Below are positions 22,753-34,699 of a stretch of 64,000 nt of DNA, one piece after another. This stretch comes from Chondrosia reniformis (lineage: Eukaryota; Porifera; Demospongiae; Chondrillida; Chondrillidae): positions 7,255,673 through 7,319,672 of the forward strand of contig OX359197.1 in NCBI GenBank assembly GCA_947172415.1. The letters run 5' to 3'. How positions within the stretch are numbered: position 1 is the stretch's first letter; each line of letters opens with the position of its first letter. The notes beneath the pieces were generated by a model. It was not told where the DNA came from. It ran no database searches and was given only the letters and a program-made list of their open reading frames with translations. Position numbers and translations under genes: made by a program.

Positions 22753-23802
22753 ATGGCTGAGCTTCCAGAGGTTCCATCCACTTCTAGTTCTTCTTTTCCA
22801 TCAACTAATCTCAGTCTCTCTTGTGTCAGTTGTGGAGTGAGAGTAGAAGAGCTTAAATGTCTACCTTGTCTGCACTCCCTGGCCTTGTGTGAGAAGGTGG
22901 AGTGTCAGGAGAAGATGCTCCAACAAGGAGTGACCTGTGAGATCTGTGATGAAGTGTTCTCCATCCCTCCCGGTGGTCTTCTTGGCCATCCCTTTGCTCT
23001 GAGGAAGACAGTGAGCAGTCAGTATCAGAAGGAAGGAGTGGTCTGTCAAGAGGAACACGAAGAGAAGAGGGCAGCCGTGAGCTACTGCACAGACTGTGAT
23101 TTCTTTATTTGCCAAGAGTGTGTAGATCTTCACAGATCAAAGAAAATGCTTAAGAGGCATCAAATTCAATCGATTAATGAAACCTTAGAAGGTGGCTCTA
23201 CAAAAGAAGATATTTTCCAATGTTCAGAACACAATGAAAAGAAGAAGCTATACTGTCACGACTGTCAACAGATGATCTGTGCCATATGTCATTCTGTTGG
23301 TGGCCACAAGACTCACAGTGTGTCCTTCATCAATGACAAACTGGGAGAGCTAAACAGGAGCACTCTGACACAGTGTGTGCTGTCTGCCAGGGGACAGACA
23401 AAGGCATTGAGCAATGCCCTTCAGGAAGTGGAGGCCAGTGAAGCTAGTCTCCAACAGCAGTCCGCTGATGCTGTAGGAGAGATCCTTGCAATGAAGGAAC
23501 AGCTAATTGCCATGGTAACTAGAAGATGTGATAGTCTTGTTGGTGAAGTGAGGAAAACGGAAGAAAGTGGAAGAAAAGCTCTTGTCAAGCAGAGAAAAAT
23601 GCTTCGAATTAAAATGAAGAAATGGGAGGAGTTTCTTTCCTTTTCAGAAGACATCTTTTCAAATGGAAGAAAAGAGGAACAGCTGTACTTGACAAAGATG
23701 GTGGTCAAACGAGTGTACAAACTTACTGGACATAGTCCTCAGCCATCACTGATAGCAATAATACCATTATCAATCTCACAGGCCACAATCTATTGTATTT
23801 GA
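22753..23802 (+). pseudogene. Inverted, truncated TRIM fragment T4b
   Basis: The only TRIM copy on the plus strand. It carries its own class A promoter block (about 22,680-22,752), then MAELPEVPS, RING, B-box1 (VDLHRSK type), B-box2 and coiled coil, about 340 residues. At position 23,740, after GHSPQPS, the frame leaves TRIM sequence and ends 17 codons later in spacer sequence. The Ig and NHL parts are absent. The join falls in cagccatcactgatag, a microhomology between the TRIM Ig region and the NHL relic of the spacer. The open frame could give a RING-B-box-coiled-coil protein able to dimerise with full-length copies; this is inference. Confidence 0.8.
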
Positions 23803-24004
23803 GGTGGTCTCTCTATCTATGGGTTAGGGCTCAGAAAAGGTCTCCCTATTAATCCACTACATGGGTTCTCACTATATACGACCTGTATCTGCAGTTGAAC
23901 AGATATACAGAATACTATACTCCCTTCTGATACAAGAAACATGCAAAATCAAATTATACTATAATATGTACAATAATTAATATAACAAAAGTGCATTCAG
24001 TCCA

Positions 24005-26276
24005 TCAAAATAGTCCAGCGTCCTTTTTCAGTGAAGTCTGCTTCCAAGGAGGCAGAGATGAGAAGTCTGTCCGTGACATTTTAAACACATTCTACCAAAG
24101 GCACATACAATTATGTTTTGCTATGTGGACAAATAACAAAATACTAAATTAGTATACATTAAGCCAAGTATGACACTAGTAGGAGAAGGGACACATGGAA
24201 TCCACCAAGTATTTACCTTAAAGTCCTCATCTCCAAGGTAGGTTTCTAATTTCTTTGGATCAACTCCCTCGGGGAGAGGCTTCTTTTTCAGCTCAGCCAG
24301 CGAGTATCTGTCTCTGCTCAGCTTCTTCAGCTCCTCTAAAGCATCTGATCGATGAGGACTCTTGATGATCACAAAAGGTCTGTTAGCCTCGGCCACCTTC
24401 TTATCACTCTCCCAGGATGGAAAGAGATTGGTGAACCGCTGGTGTTCAAAACCAGCAGACACAACGTAAACATGAGGCTCCACAATGCGACCAGTAGCTA
24501 CACACAGGAACACCAATTAATTATATCAATATATTAGGATTCAAAAGTTTATAGATGATGATTGAGAATGATTACCAATGGTTTGATTATCGCTTCATAG
24601 ATTTTAACTGATAATTACGTTACATGTTATATTCATAAGCACAACAAAATATTATTTATTTATTGAGAGCAGTCATTAGTTAGGAAGGCAAATGATCCAA
24701 TATTAAGCATTTATGAACTAAGAGAGATAATTGCACTCAGCTGTGCAGAGGCTATGATGATAAGCACATAATCACTGGAAATGTATTACACTAAACCAGC
24801 CAAGTGACATAAGCCATTTATGTTCACTGATATCAGTAAAATGTTAATAAAATCTCAGATGCCAAATCAAGTGTACTCACCCTTGGAGTAGTTGACAGCA
24901 GTCTCCAGTGCTAATCTTTTGTCTCTTATGAATCTCACTTGAGCATCTCCAGTAAACTGGTTCTTTTCTCTGAAACGTGGATCCGACTGCACCGGCCACC
25001 AGCCAGACCACACATAGATCTCATATTGAGCGTCCAATAGGAAGAGAGCTGAGGGTGATGGGGCAGACAGACTGTAAACAGGAGACCATTACAGCAAGGG
25101 GGAGTACCTGTGTTGTAGCGGCTTACCAGGTTGTTCACAAGAGTATAAGTCTGTTTGTAGGAAGGGAAAGGCTTCCGGCTCTCCTGTCCTACAAGGATAG
25201 AGGACCTCTGTTGGGAGGAACTCTCCCGTAGACTCCACACTTGGAGCCAATTACATTATCTACTTATATAGCACTGTACAGTTGGGATGCTACACCAACT
25301 CACTCTTAGCAGTAGTTGGGTTCTTTGTATTTGTCACTTTAGCTGTTGTTTGTGTGGATGGAGTGACTTTAGCTGTTGACACGTCAGTTGGTTCTTTGGA
25401 AACTGCACTGTCTTCACAACTTGAAGAACTGAACAATGGAGAATGTCTCTTCGAAGCATTTCCTTTCTTGTTGGATAATTTGACTTTGTGTGGAGAAGAT
25501 TGAAGAGTCTTCTGTGATTTAGTGGTACTTCTCTCTGTGGACATGTGTTTTGGCTTCTTGGGTTTAGAAGTGACTTCAACTTCTTCAGTTGTATTTTTTC
25601 TCTTTTTTCCTTTTGACTGGTCACATTGAACAACAGTGCATTTGACTCTAACACACAAAAGAACTACAAACGTACAACATTCTTAAATAGGAACTGTGTG
25701 ACTGAAGGTATATAATATAGGGTATGGCAGGTAATCTTATTTAGACTGGGAAGGCTATTATTACTGGACTACTATTAAGGCACCAGTTATAATGAAATAT
25801 CTTACATTCCTAGCTTCACCATTTAATACAACACTAATACCAAATATTACCTGTGGATGTACTGTATTGGTCCTTAAGACATGTTTAGTATACATCACTT
25901 ATATCATTAGTTGTGGTACTACACAACATCAGAAAGTATATCTATAATGTCAATGTTAGGTACAACCTACTATAGACATACTGCAAAGCATAGCTCTTCG
26001 TTCGTATGTCAGTGAGCACATATGAAATGGACCAACATACCGAATTGTGTCGTTATCCTTTAGCAGATGAATGTCTTCTTGAGGAAGCAGCGCACAGTCG
26101 TCCATTGTGAGGTCCAGTTTGACGCCACGAAGATCTTCAAAGAACCTCTTCTTGATGGCGCCACACAGATCAGCAATGACGGAACAGGATGTCAGATTCA
26201 TGAGAAACCAAACGAACTGTGGACAAACAGGAGGAGGGTTGACGAACAATAACTTCAACCTTACCGAGTCGGCCAT
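24005..26276 (-). CDS. Coilin-N / supervillin-C chimeric gene, unit U5 (frame intact, weak exon 3 acceptor)
   Basis: Exons 26041-26276, 25304-25647, about 25127-25222, 24881-25048, 24217-24497 and 24005-24091. Exon 1 starts MADSVRLKLLFVNPPP. All exons are open and in phase (403 aa) provided exon 3 starts after the GGGAG of TCTACGGGAG; the TCTACAG acceptor used in the U1 model is TCTACGG here. No pyrimidine tract precedes either choice. A stronger downstream acceptor, TATCCTTGCAG, would put the gelsolin-like part out of frame. So either a chimeric or a coilin-only product is possible. Headpiece residues ([25 protein letters not shown]) are intact. Confidence 0.5.
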
Positions 26277-26396
26277 TTTATCTATAGACTATTAACTACG
26301 TAGTCCTAAATATCCTTTGCGAAAATTCAATTAACATTAAATAATTTTGAAGTTATTACAAAGTAATGATCTATAAAGCATATCTCGTTATATCAG

Positions 26397-28625
26397 TCAA
26401 AGTACTAGTACTACAATTCTCTCGTGTACAAAGTCAGCAATATATAGATTTCCTTCATAACTGATAGCAAGATTATAAGGATGGTTCAACCAAAGATTAT
26501 CAACTTCACCAACACACTGTCCATCTGGTGTGAAGATGGAGATTTTGTTAGAACTGTATGATGCAACTATTATGTGTCCATCACTTGTGACTGCTATACC
26601 AGTGGGGTGCTTGACAATGTCTTCACCAAACTGTCGGATGTACCGTCCATCGTGATCATGTACTTTGATGCAATGATTGTTATGGTCATTGATGTACACT
26701 AATCCATCTGGTGATATACAGAGCTGCCAGGGATATGCAAAGTGACCTGCTCCAATGCCACGTGAACCAAAGCACCTTAGGAACTGACCATTCTCTGTAA
26801 ATACAGATATTCTATAATTGCCACCTTCTGCTATAAAAAGGTGTCCCTCCTCATTGACTACCACTCCTATAGGACTACTTAATTGACCTTGCTTTGACCC
26901 TTGACCTCCAAACTGTCTTACTAGCTGACCAGTTGGAGTGTAGATCTTGATAACATGGCTGCTACAGTCACTAATGACAATGTTACCGGATTTGCTGAAA
27001 GTTATCCCATAGACTTCATCACAATCATGTTTAAATCTTCTTGCAATTTGACCTGCCCTGTTAATAACAAGGATTTCTTTCTTATCGTGGTTTGCAGCAT
27101 ACAACATTCCATCTGATCCACAAGTTACTGCATAGCATGCTCCACCAATCTTAATCTCTTTTTGGATTTCATTCATCTTCTTAATATCCAATGTCTTAGC
27201 AATCTGCACCTCTACTGGACTGCACGCTACGTGGTGACCTCCGATGGTCACATTCAGCATACATTCGAGTGATGGAACACTCTTAAAGTGTACCTCATAT
27301 GTGCCATCTCTCTTGTCTGTTACCTTACCTCTCAGAGGAACACCTGCTGTCACAGGACAAAGGACAGCCAACACCTTTTCTCCTCCTCGGCACTCATTGC
27401 CTCTCTCATCTCTTGTGGTGACTTTGAAGGAAAATTCTTCCTTCTTCTGTATGTGAACAAAGGCAGTACCATCTTTTTTCTTCTCCAACCCTCTAATACT
27501 GCAGTTTGGTGGATGTGCCTGCAAGCAGACTCCTCCAAATGAAGATAATGTCTTCTCTGTTTGGGATTGCTTGGAAGAGATAAACTGGACAGATGGGTGA
27601 ATGTAGCAAGATGGCCGAGGAGTATGTCCAGTAAGTTTGTACACTCGTTTGACCACCATCTTGGTCAAGTACAGCTGTTCTTCTCTTCTTCCATTTGAAA
27701 AGATGTCTTCTGAAAAGGAAAGAAACTCCTCCCACTTCTTTATTTTAACTTGAAGCACTTTTCTCTGCTTGACAAGAGCTTTTCTTCCCCTTTCTTCCGT
27801 TTTCCTCACTTCACCAACAAGACTATCACATCTTCTAGTTACCATGGCTATTAGCTGTTCATTGATTGCAAGGATCTCTCCTACAGCATCAGCAGACTGC
27901 TGTTGGAGACTAGCTTCACTGGCCTCCACTTCCTGAAGGGCATTGCTCAATGCCTTTGTCTGTCCCCTGGCAGACAACACACACTGTGTCAGAGTGCTCC
28001 TGTTTAGCTCTCCCAGTTTGTCATTGATGAAGGACACACTGTGAGTCTTGTGGCCACCAACAGAATGACATATGGCACAGACCATCTGTTGACAGTTGTG
28101 ACAGTATAGCTTCTTCTTTTCATTGTGTTCTTCACATCGGAATAGAGTGTTGGATTGAAGAATGCTATCTACTTCATGAACACCTTTCTTCAAGATTTCT
28201 TTTACTGACTGAATTTGATGTTTCTTTAATATCTTATTGGATTTATGAAGATCAGTACACTCCTGACATATGAAGGTATCACAGTCTGTGCAGTAGCTCA
28301 CGGCTGCCCTCTTCTCTTCGTGGTCCTCTTGACAGACCACTCCTTCCTTCTGATACTGACTGCTCACTGTCTTCCTCAGAGCAAAGGGATGGCTTGGAAG
28401 ACCACCGGGAGGGATGGAGAACACTTCATCACAGATCTCACAGGTCACTCCTTGTTGGAGCATCTTCTCCTGACACTCCACCTTCTCACACAAGGCCAGG
28501 GAGTGCAGACAAGGTAGACATTTAAGCTCTTCTACTCTCACTCCACAACTGACACAAGAGAGACTGAGATTAGTTGATGGAAAAGAAGAACTAGAAGTGG
28601 GTGGAACCTCTGGAAGCTCAGCCAT
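26397..28625 (-). CDS. TRIM-NHL protein, copy T5 (742 aa)
   Basis: Intact and the longest canonical copy. Zinc ligands read off: RING C24, C27, C36/C39, H41, C46, C51, C62, C65; B-box1 C98, H102, C112, C115, C120, C123, H127; B-box2 C164 to H195. B-box1 is of the TDLHKSN type, with the longer linker ILKKGVHEVDSILQSN to B-box2. The Ig region has a copy-specific GGHHVACSPVEVQIAK. NHL differences include HDKKEILVINRAG, KHDCDEVYG and a divergent terminal strand (FVHERIVVLVL). Confidence 0.9.
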   Translation of the reverse strand: MAELPEVPPTSSSSFPSTNLSLSCVSCGVRVEELKCLPCLHSLALCEKVECQEKMLQQGVTCEICDEVFSIPPGGLPSHPFALRKTVSSQYQKEGVVCQEDHEEKRAAVSYCTDCDTFICQECTDLHKSNKILKKHQIQSVKEILKKGVHEVDSILQSNTLFRCEEHNEKKKLYCHNCQQMVCAICHSVGGHKTHSVSFINDKLGELNRSTLTQCVLSARGQTKALSNALQEVEASEASLQQQSADAVGEILAINEQLIAMVTRRCDSLVGEVRKTEERGRKALVKQRKVLQVKIKKWEEFLSFSEDIFSNGRREEQLYLTKMVVKRVYKLTGHTPRPSCYIHPSVQFISSKQSQTEKTLSSFGGVCLQAHPPNCSIRGLEKKKDGTAFVHIQKKEEFSFKVTTRDERGNECRGGEKVLAVLCPVTAGVPLRGKVTDKRDGTYEVHFKSVPSLECMLNVTIGGHHVACSPVEVQIAKTLDIKKMNEIQKEIKIGGACYAVTCGSDGMLYAANHDKKEILVINRAGQIARRFKHDCDEVYGITFSKSGNIVISDCSSHVIKIYTPTGQLVRQFGGQGSKQGQLSSPIGVVVNEEGHLFIAEGGNYRISVFTENGQFLRCFGSRGIGAGHFAYPWQLCISPDGLVYINDHNNHCIKVHDHDGRYIRQFGEDIVKHPTGIAVTSDGHIIVASYSSNKISIFTPDGQCVGEVDNLWLNHPYNLAISYEGNLYIADFVHERIVVLVL

Positions 28626-30369
28626 TTTGGGATCATGTGACTTTGAAATTAGGGAGGAGCTAAATATATCAAACTATTCGTTATGTAAACAGTCCAAACA
28701 TTTATAATTTGGGTTGAACAGTAAATTGGCAATGTAAATTTCAGTTTCTAGAAACTAAAATACTTTCAATGAATTCATTTAGTGAGTTAGCATGGTTTTC
28801 AACTTAAGAATGGAAATTAATAATTAATAGAAAGGTTAATGATAGCCTCCTTTCTCTTATATTAGACTGCTAAATATGCAACATATACAGTGTTACTATA
28901 GAGTGTCTCCATCACTGATAGCAATACCATATATAGGACCATTCAATCTCCCTGGCCAGCAACCTATTTCTATTTGAGGTGATCTCTCTATCTATGGGTT
29001 AGGGCTCGGAGAAGGTCTCCCTATTAATCCACTACATGGGTTCTCAGTATATACGACCTGTATCTGCAGTTGAACAGATATACAAAATACTATACTCCCT
29101 TCTGATACAAGAAACATGCAAAATCAAATTATACTATAATATGTACAATAATTAATATAACAAAAGTGCATTCAGTCCATCAAAATAGTCCAGCGTCCTT
29201 TTTCAGTGAAGTCTGCTTCCAAGGAGGCAGAGATGAGAAGTCCGTCCGTGACATTTTAAACACGTTCTACATAAGGCACATACAATTATGTTTTGCTATG
29301 CAGACAAATAACAAAATACTAAATTAGTATACATTAAGCCAAGTATGACACTGGCAGGAGAAGGAACACATGGAATCCACCAAGTATTTACCTTAAAGTC
29401 CTCATCTCCAAGGTAGGTTTCTAATTTCTTTGGATCAACTCCCTCGGGGAGAGGCTTCTTTTTCAGCTCAGCCAGCGAGTATCTGTCTCTGCTCAGCTTC
29501 TTCAGCTCCTCTGAAGCATCTGATCGATGAGGACTCTTGATGATCACAAAAGGTCTGTTAGCCTCGGCCACCTTCTTATCACTCTCCCAGGATGGAAAGA
29601 GATTGGTGAACCGCTGGTGTTCAAAACCAGCAGAGACAACGTAAACATGAGGCTCCACAATGCGACCAGTAGCTACACACAGGAAGACCAATTAATCATA
29701 TCAATACATTAGGATTCAAAAGCTTATAGATGATGATTGAGAATGATTACCAATGGTTTGATTATCGCTTCATAGATTTTAACTGATATTAACATTACAT
29801 TATATATTTAAAAGTGCAACAAAATATTATTTATTTATTGAGAGCAGTCATTAGTTAGGAAGGCAAATGATCCAATATTAAGTTTTTTATGAACTAAAGG
29901 AGTTAATTGCACTCAGCTGTACAGAGGCTATGATGATAAGCACATAATCACTGGCAATGTATTACACTAAACCAGCCAAGTGACATAAGCCATTTATGTT
30001 CACTGATATCAGTAAAATGTTAATAAAATCTAAGATGCCAAATCAAGTGTACTCACCCTTGGAGTAGTTGATGGCAGTCTCCAGTGCTAATCTTTTGTCT
30101 CTTATGAATCTCACTTGAGCATCTCCAGTAAACTGGTTCTTTTCTCTGAAACGTGGATCTGACTGCACCGGCCACCAGCCAGACCACACATAGATCTCAT
30201 ATTGAGCATCCAATAGGAAGAGAGCTGAGGGTGATGGGGCAGGCAGACTGTAAACAGGAGACCATTACAGCACGGGGGAGTACCTGTGTTGTAGTGGCTT
30301 ACCAGGTTGTTCACAAGAGTATAAGTCTGTTTGTAGGAAGGGAAAGGCTTCCGGCTCTCCTGTCCTGCA

Positions 30370-30526
30370 ACCCGTATACTGTAGACATACTAGATATACT
30401 GCGAAGCAACACTCGTATGTAGCTCTTCGTTCGTATGTCAGTGTGCACATATGAAATGGACCAACATACCAAATTGTGTCGTTATCCTTTAGCAGATGAA
30501 TGTCTTCTTGAGGAAGAGAGGTGATA
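30370..30526 (-). repeat. Coilin exon 1/intron fragment inserted into supervillin exon 3 of U6
   Basis: Between gtcctgcaa and tagaggacc, adjacent in all other units apart from a few bases, lie about 157 bases matching the 3' end of coilin exon 1 (LLPQEDIHLLKDND coding) and the start of its intron, in the same orientation as the host gene. It looks like a templated insertion copied from a neighbouring unit at a repaired break. Confidence 0.75.
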
Positions 30527-30654
30527 AATAGAGGACCTCTGTTGGGAGGAACTCTCCCGTAGACTCCACACTTGGAGCCAATTACATTATCTAGTTATAT
30601 AGCACTGTACAGTTGGGATGCTACACCAACTCACTCTTAGCAGTAGTCGGGTTC

Positions 30655-30800
30655 TTTGTATTTGTCACTTTAGCTGTTGTTAGTGTGGATGGAGTGACTT
30701 TAGCTGTTGTTTGTGTGGATGGAGTGACTTTAGCTGTTGTTAGTGTGGATGGAGTGACTTTAGCTGTTGTTTGTGTGGATGGAGTGACTTTAGCTGTTGA
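30655..30800 (-). repeat. 30-base coding minisatellite in the coilin linker
   Basis: Unit TTTAGCTGTTG...GTGGATGGAGTGAC (plus strand), 30 bases, encodes AKVTPSTQTT or AKVTPSTLTT. Copy number varies between units: one in U1, U2, U3 and U5, two in U4 and U7, four in U6. The length is a multiple of three, so the frame is preserved. Confidence 0.85.
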
Positions 30801-31816
30801 CACGTTAGTTGGTTCTTTGGAAACTGCACTGTCTTCACAACTTGAAGAAATGGACGATTGAGAATGTCTCTTTGAAGCATTCCCTTTCTTGTTGGATAAC
30901 TTGACTTTGTGAGGAGAAGATTGAAGGGTCTTCTGTGATTTAGTGGTACTTGTCTCTGTGGACATGTGCTTTGGCTTCTTTGGTTTAGAAGTGACTTCAA
31001 CTTCAGTTGTATTTTTTCTCTTTTTTCCTTTTGACTGGTCACATTGAACAACAGTGCATTTGACTCTAACACACAAAAGAACTACAAATGTACAACATTC
31101 TTAAATAGGAACTGTGTGACTGAAGGTATATAATATAGGGTATGGCAGGTAATCTTATTTAGACTGGGAAGGCTATTATTACTGGACTACTATTAAGGCA
31201 CCAGTGATAATGAGATATCTTACATTCCTAGCTTCACCATTTAATACAACACTAATACCAAATATTACCTGTGGACATACTGTATTAGTCCTTAAGACAT
31301 AATTTAGTGACATCACTTATATCATTAGTTATGGTACTACACAACATCAGAAAGTATATCTATAATGTCAATGTTAGGTACAACCTACTATAGACATACT
31401 GCAAAGCATAGCTCTTCGTTCGTATGTCAGTATGCACATATGAAATGGACCAACATACCGAATTGTGTCGTTATCCTTTAGCAGATGAATGTCTTCTTGA
31501 GGAAGCAGCGCACAGTCGTCCATTGTGAGGTCCAGTTTGACGCCACGCAGATCTTCAAAGAACCTCTTCTTGATGGCGCCACACAGATCAGCAATGACGG
31601 AAATGGATGTCAGATTCATGAGAAACCAAACGAACTGTGGACAAGCAGGAGGAGGGTTGACGAACAATAACTTCAACCTTATGGAGTCGGCCATTTTTTA
31701 TCTTATTTGAAATCGACGTACATCTAAATATCCAATGCGAAATTCAATTAATATTAAAAAAAATTGAAGCTATTACAAAGCAGTAATGATCTATAAAACA
31801 TAGCTCGTTATATCAG

Positions 31817-34021
31817 TCAGAATATTAGTACTACAATTCTCTTGTTTCCACTGTCAGCAATATATAGATTTCCTTCATCACTGATAGCAAGTCCATAAGG
31901 AAGGTCCAACCCAAGATTATCAACTTTACCAACACACTGTCCATCTGGTGTGAAGATGGAGATTTTGTTAGCACTGTATGATGAAACTGTTATGTGTCCA
32001 TCACTTGTGACTGCTATACCAGTGGGGTGCTTGACAATGTCTTCACCAAACTGTCGGATGTACTGTCCATCCTGATCATGTACTTTGATGCAATCGTTGT
32101 TACAGTCACTGATGTACACTAATCCATCTGGTGATATACAGAGCTGCCAGGGATATTTAAAGCAACCTGCTCCACTGCCACGTGAACCAAAGCATTTTAG
32201 GAACTGACCATTCTCTGTAAATACAGATATTCTATGATTGCCACTTTCTGCTATAAAAACGTGTCCCTCCTTATTGACTGCCACTCCTATAGGACCACTT
32301 AACTGACCTTGCTTTGACCCTTGACCTCCAAACTGTCTTACTAGTTGACCAGTTGGAGTGTAGATATTGATAACTTGGTTGCTATAGTCACTAATGACAA
32401 TGTTACCAGATTTGCTGAAAGTTATCCCATGGACTTCATCACAATCATTCTTAAATCTTCTCACAATTTGATCTGCCCTGTTAATAACAAGGATTTCTTT
32501 GGTGTCGTGATTTGCAGCATACAACATTCCATCTGATCCACAAGCTACTGCATAGCATCTTCCACCAATCTTAATCTTCCTTTGGACTTTGTTTATCTTC
32601 TTGATATCCAATGTCTTAGCATCCTTCACCTCTACAGGACTGCCTACTACATGGTGACCTCCGATGGTCACACTCAGCATACACTCGAGTGATGGAGCAC
32701 ACTTAAAGTGTACCTCATATGTGCCATCTCTCTTGTCTGTTGCCTTACCTCTCAGAGGAACACCTGCTGTCACAGGACAAAGGACAGCCGACACCTTTTC
32801 TCCTCCTCGGCACTCATTGCCTCTCTCATCTTTTGTGGTGACTTTGAAGGAAAATTCTTTCTTCTGTATGTGAACAATGGCAGCACCATCTTCGTTCTTC
32901 TCCAACCCTCTAATACTGCAGTTTGGTGGATGTGCCTGCAAGCAGACTCCTCCAAATGAAGACAATGTCTTTTCTGTTTCAGATTGCTTGGAAGAGATAA
33001 ACTGGACAGATGGGTGAATGTAGCAAGAAGGCTGAGAACTATGTCCAGTAAGTTCATACACTCGTTTGACCACCATCTTGGTCAAGTACAGCTGTTCTTC
33101 TCTTCTTCCATTTGAAAAGATGTCTTCTGAAAAGGAAAGAAACTCCTCCCATTTCTTCATTTTAACTTGAAGCACTTTTCTCTGCTTGACAAGAGCTTTT
33201 CTTCCACTTTCTTCCGTTTTCCTCACTTCACCAACAAGACTATCACATCTTCTAGTTACCATGGCAATTAGCTGTTCCTTCATTGCAAGGATCTCTCCTT
33301 CAGCATCAGCAGACTGCTGTTGGAGACTAGCTTCACTGGCCTCCACTTCCTGAAGGGCATTGCTCAATGCCTTTGTCTGTCCCCTTGCAGACAGCACACA
33401 CTGTGTCAGAGTGCTCCTGTTTAGCTCTCCCAGTTTGTCATTGATGAAGGACACACTGTGAGTCTTGTGGCCACCAACAGAATGACATATGGCACAGATC
33501 ATCTGTTGACAGTCGTGACAGTATAGCTTCTTCATTTCATTGTGTTCTGAGCATTGGAAAATATCTTCTTTTGTAGAGCCACCTTCTAAGGTTTCATTAA
33601 TCGATTGGATTTGATGCCTCTTAAACATTTTCTTTGATCTGTGTAGATCTACACACTCTTGGCAAATAAAGAAATCACAGTCTGAGCAGTAGCTCACGGC
33701 TGCCCTCTTCTCTTCGTGGTCCTCTTGACAGACCACTCCTTCCTTCTGATACTGACTGCTCACTGTCTTCCTCAGAGCAAAGGGATGGCTTGGAAGACCA
33801 TCGGGAGGGATGAAGAACACTTCATCACAAATCTCACAGGTCACTCCTTGTTGGAGCATCTTCTCCTGACACTCCACCTTCTCACACAAGGCCAGGGAGT
33901 GCAGACAAGGTAGACATTTTAGCTCTTCTACTCTCTCTCCACAACTGACACAAGAGAGACTGAGATTAGTTGATGGAAAAGAAGAACTAAAAGTGGGTGG
34001 AACCGCTGGAAGCTCAGCCAT
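31817..34021 (-). CDS. TRIM-NHL protein, copy T6 (734 aa)
   Basis: Intact frame from MAELPAVPPT. The track-length frame has a further in-frame ATG seven codons upstream (34042), not chosen because the shared start is MAEL. Copy-specific residues: EVFFIPPDG in the RING tail, EHNEMKKLYC in B-box2, DAEGEILAMK in the coiled coil, and NQVINIYTPTG, NKEGHVFIAES and CNNDCIKVHDQDGQ in the NHL region. The last about 45 residues (GLDLPYGLAISDEGN to KRIVVLIF) are identical to T7. Class A upstream block follows at about 34,030-34,105. Confidence 0.9.
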   Translation of the reverse strand: MAELPAVPPTFSSSFPSTNLSLSCVSCGERVEELKCLPCLHSLALCEKVECQEKMLQQGVTCEICDEVFFIPPDGLPSHPFALRKTVSSQYQKEGVVCQEDHEEKRAAVSYCSDCDFFICQECVDLHRSKKMFKRHQIQSINETLEGGSTKEDIFQCSEHNEMKKLYCHDCQQMICAICHSVGGHKTHSVSFINDKLGELNRSTLTQCVLSARGQTKALSNALQEVEASEASLQQQSADAEGEILAMKEQLIAMVTRRCDSLVGEVRKTEESGRKALVKQRKVLQVKMKKWEEFLSFSEDIFSNGRREEQLYLTKMVVKRVYELTGHSSQPSCYIHPSVQFISSKQSETEKTLSSFGGVCLQAHPPNCSIRGLEKNEDGAAIVHIQKKEFSFKVTTKDERGNECRGGEKVSAVLCPVTAGVPLRGKATDKRDGTYEVHFKCAPSLECMLSVTIGGHHVVGSPVEVKDAKTLDIKKINKVQRKIKIGGRCYAVACGSDGMLYAANHDTKEILVINRADQIVRRFKNDCDEVHGITFSKSGNIVISDYSNQVINIYTPTGQLVRQFGGQGSKQGQLSGPIGVAVNKEGHVFIAESGNHRISVFTENGQFLKCFGSRGSGAGCFKYPWQLCISPDGLVYISDCNNDCIKVHDQDGQYIRQFGEDIVKHPTGIAVTSDGHITVSSYSANKISIFTPDGQCVGKVDNLGLDLPYGLAISDEGNLYIADSGNKRIVVLIF

Positions 34022-34699
34022 TTTGGAAATACTTGGGATCATGTGACTTTGAAATTAGGGAGGAGCTAAATATATCACACTATTCGTTATGTAAACAGTC
34101 CAAACCCATATTATGTATAACAGTATATTGTGTATAACATGTATGAACAGAAAATTGGCAATGCAATGTAAATTTTAGTTTCTAGAAGCTAAAATACTTT
34201 CAATGTATTCATTTAGTGAGTTAGCATGGTTTTCAACTTAAGAATGGAAATTAATAATTAATAGAAAAGTTAATGATAGTCTCCTTTCTATTATATTAGA
34301 CTGCCAAATTATACAACACATACAGTGTTACTATTATATATATATAGAGTATCTCCATCACTGATAGCAATACCATATATAGGACCATTCAATCTCACAA
34401 TAAAGTACTTTCACTGAGTTCTTTAGTTAAGTTTCAACTCCATCACTGATAGTAATACCATTATCAATCTCACAGGCCAAAATCTATTGTATTTAGAGGT
34501 GGTCTGTCTATCTATGGGTTAGGGCTCGGAGAAGGTCTCTCTATTAATCCACTACATGGCTTCTCACTATATACGACCTGTATCTGCAGTTGAACAGATA
34601 GACAGAATACTATACTCCCTTCTGATACAAGAAACATGCAAAATCAAATTATACTATAATATGTACAATAATTAATATAACAAAAGTGCATTCAGTCCA

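Larger units (their letters stand above)
29180..31694 (-). pseudogene. Coilin/supervillin chimera, unit U6 (exon 3 interrupted)
   Basis: Exons 1 (31459-31694) and 2 (30635-31065) are open and encode an intact coilin N-terminus and linker. Exon 2 is the longest of the array because a 30-base repeat (AKVTPSTQTT) is present four times. Exon 3 (30303-30553) is split by about 157 bases of foreign sequence at 30370-30526 containing part of coilin exon 1 and its intron, so the supervillin part is out of frame or mis-spliced. Exons 4 (30057-30224), 5 (29392-29672) and 6 (29180-29266) are intact. A truncated coilin-like protein remains possible. Confidence 0.75.
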
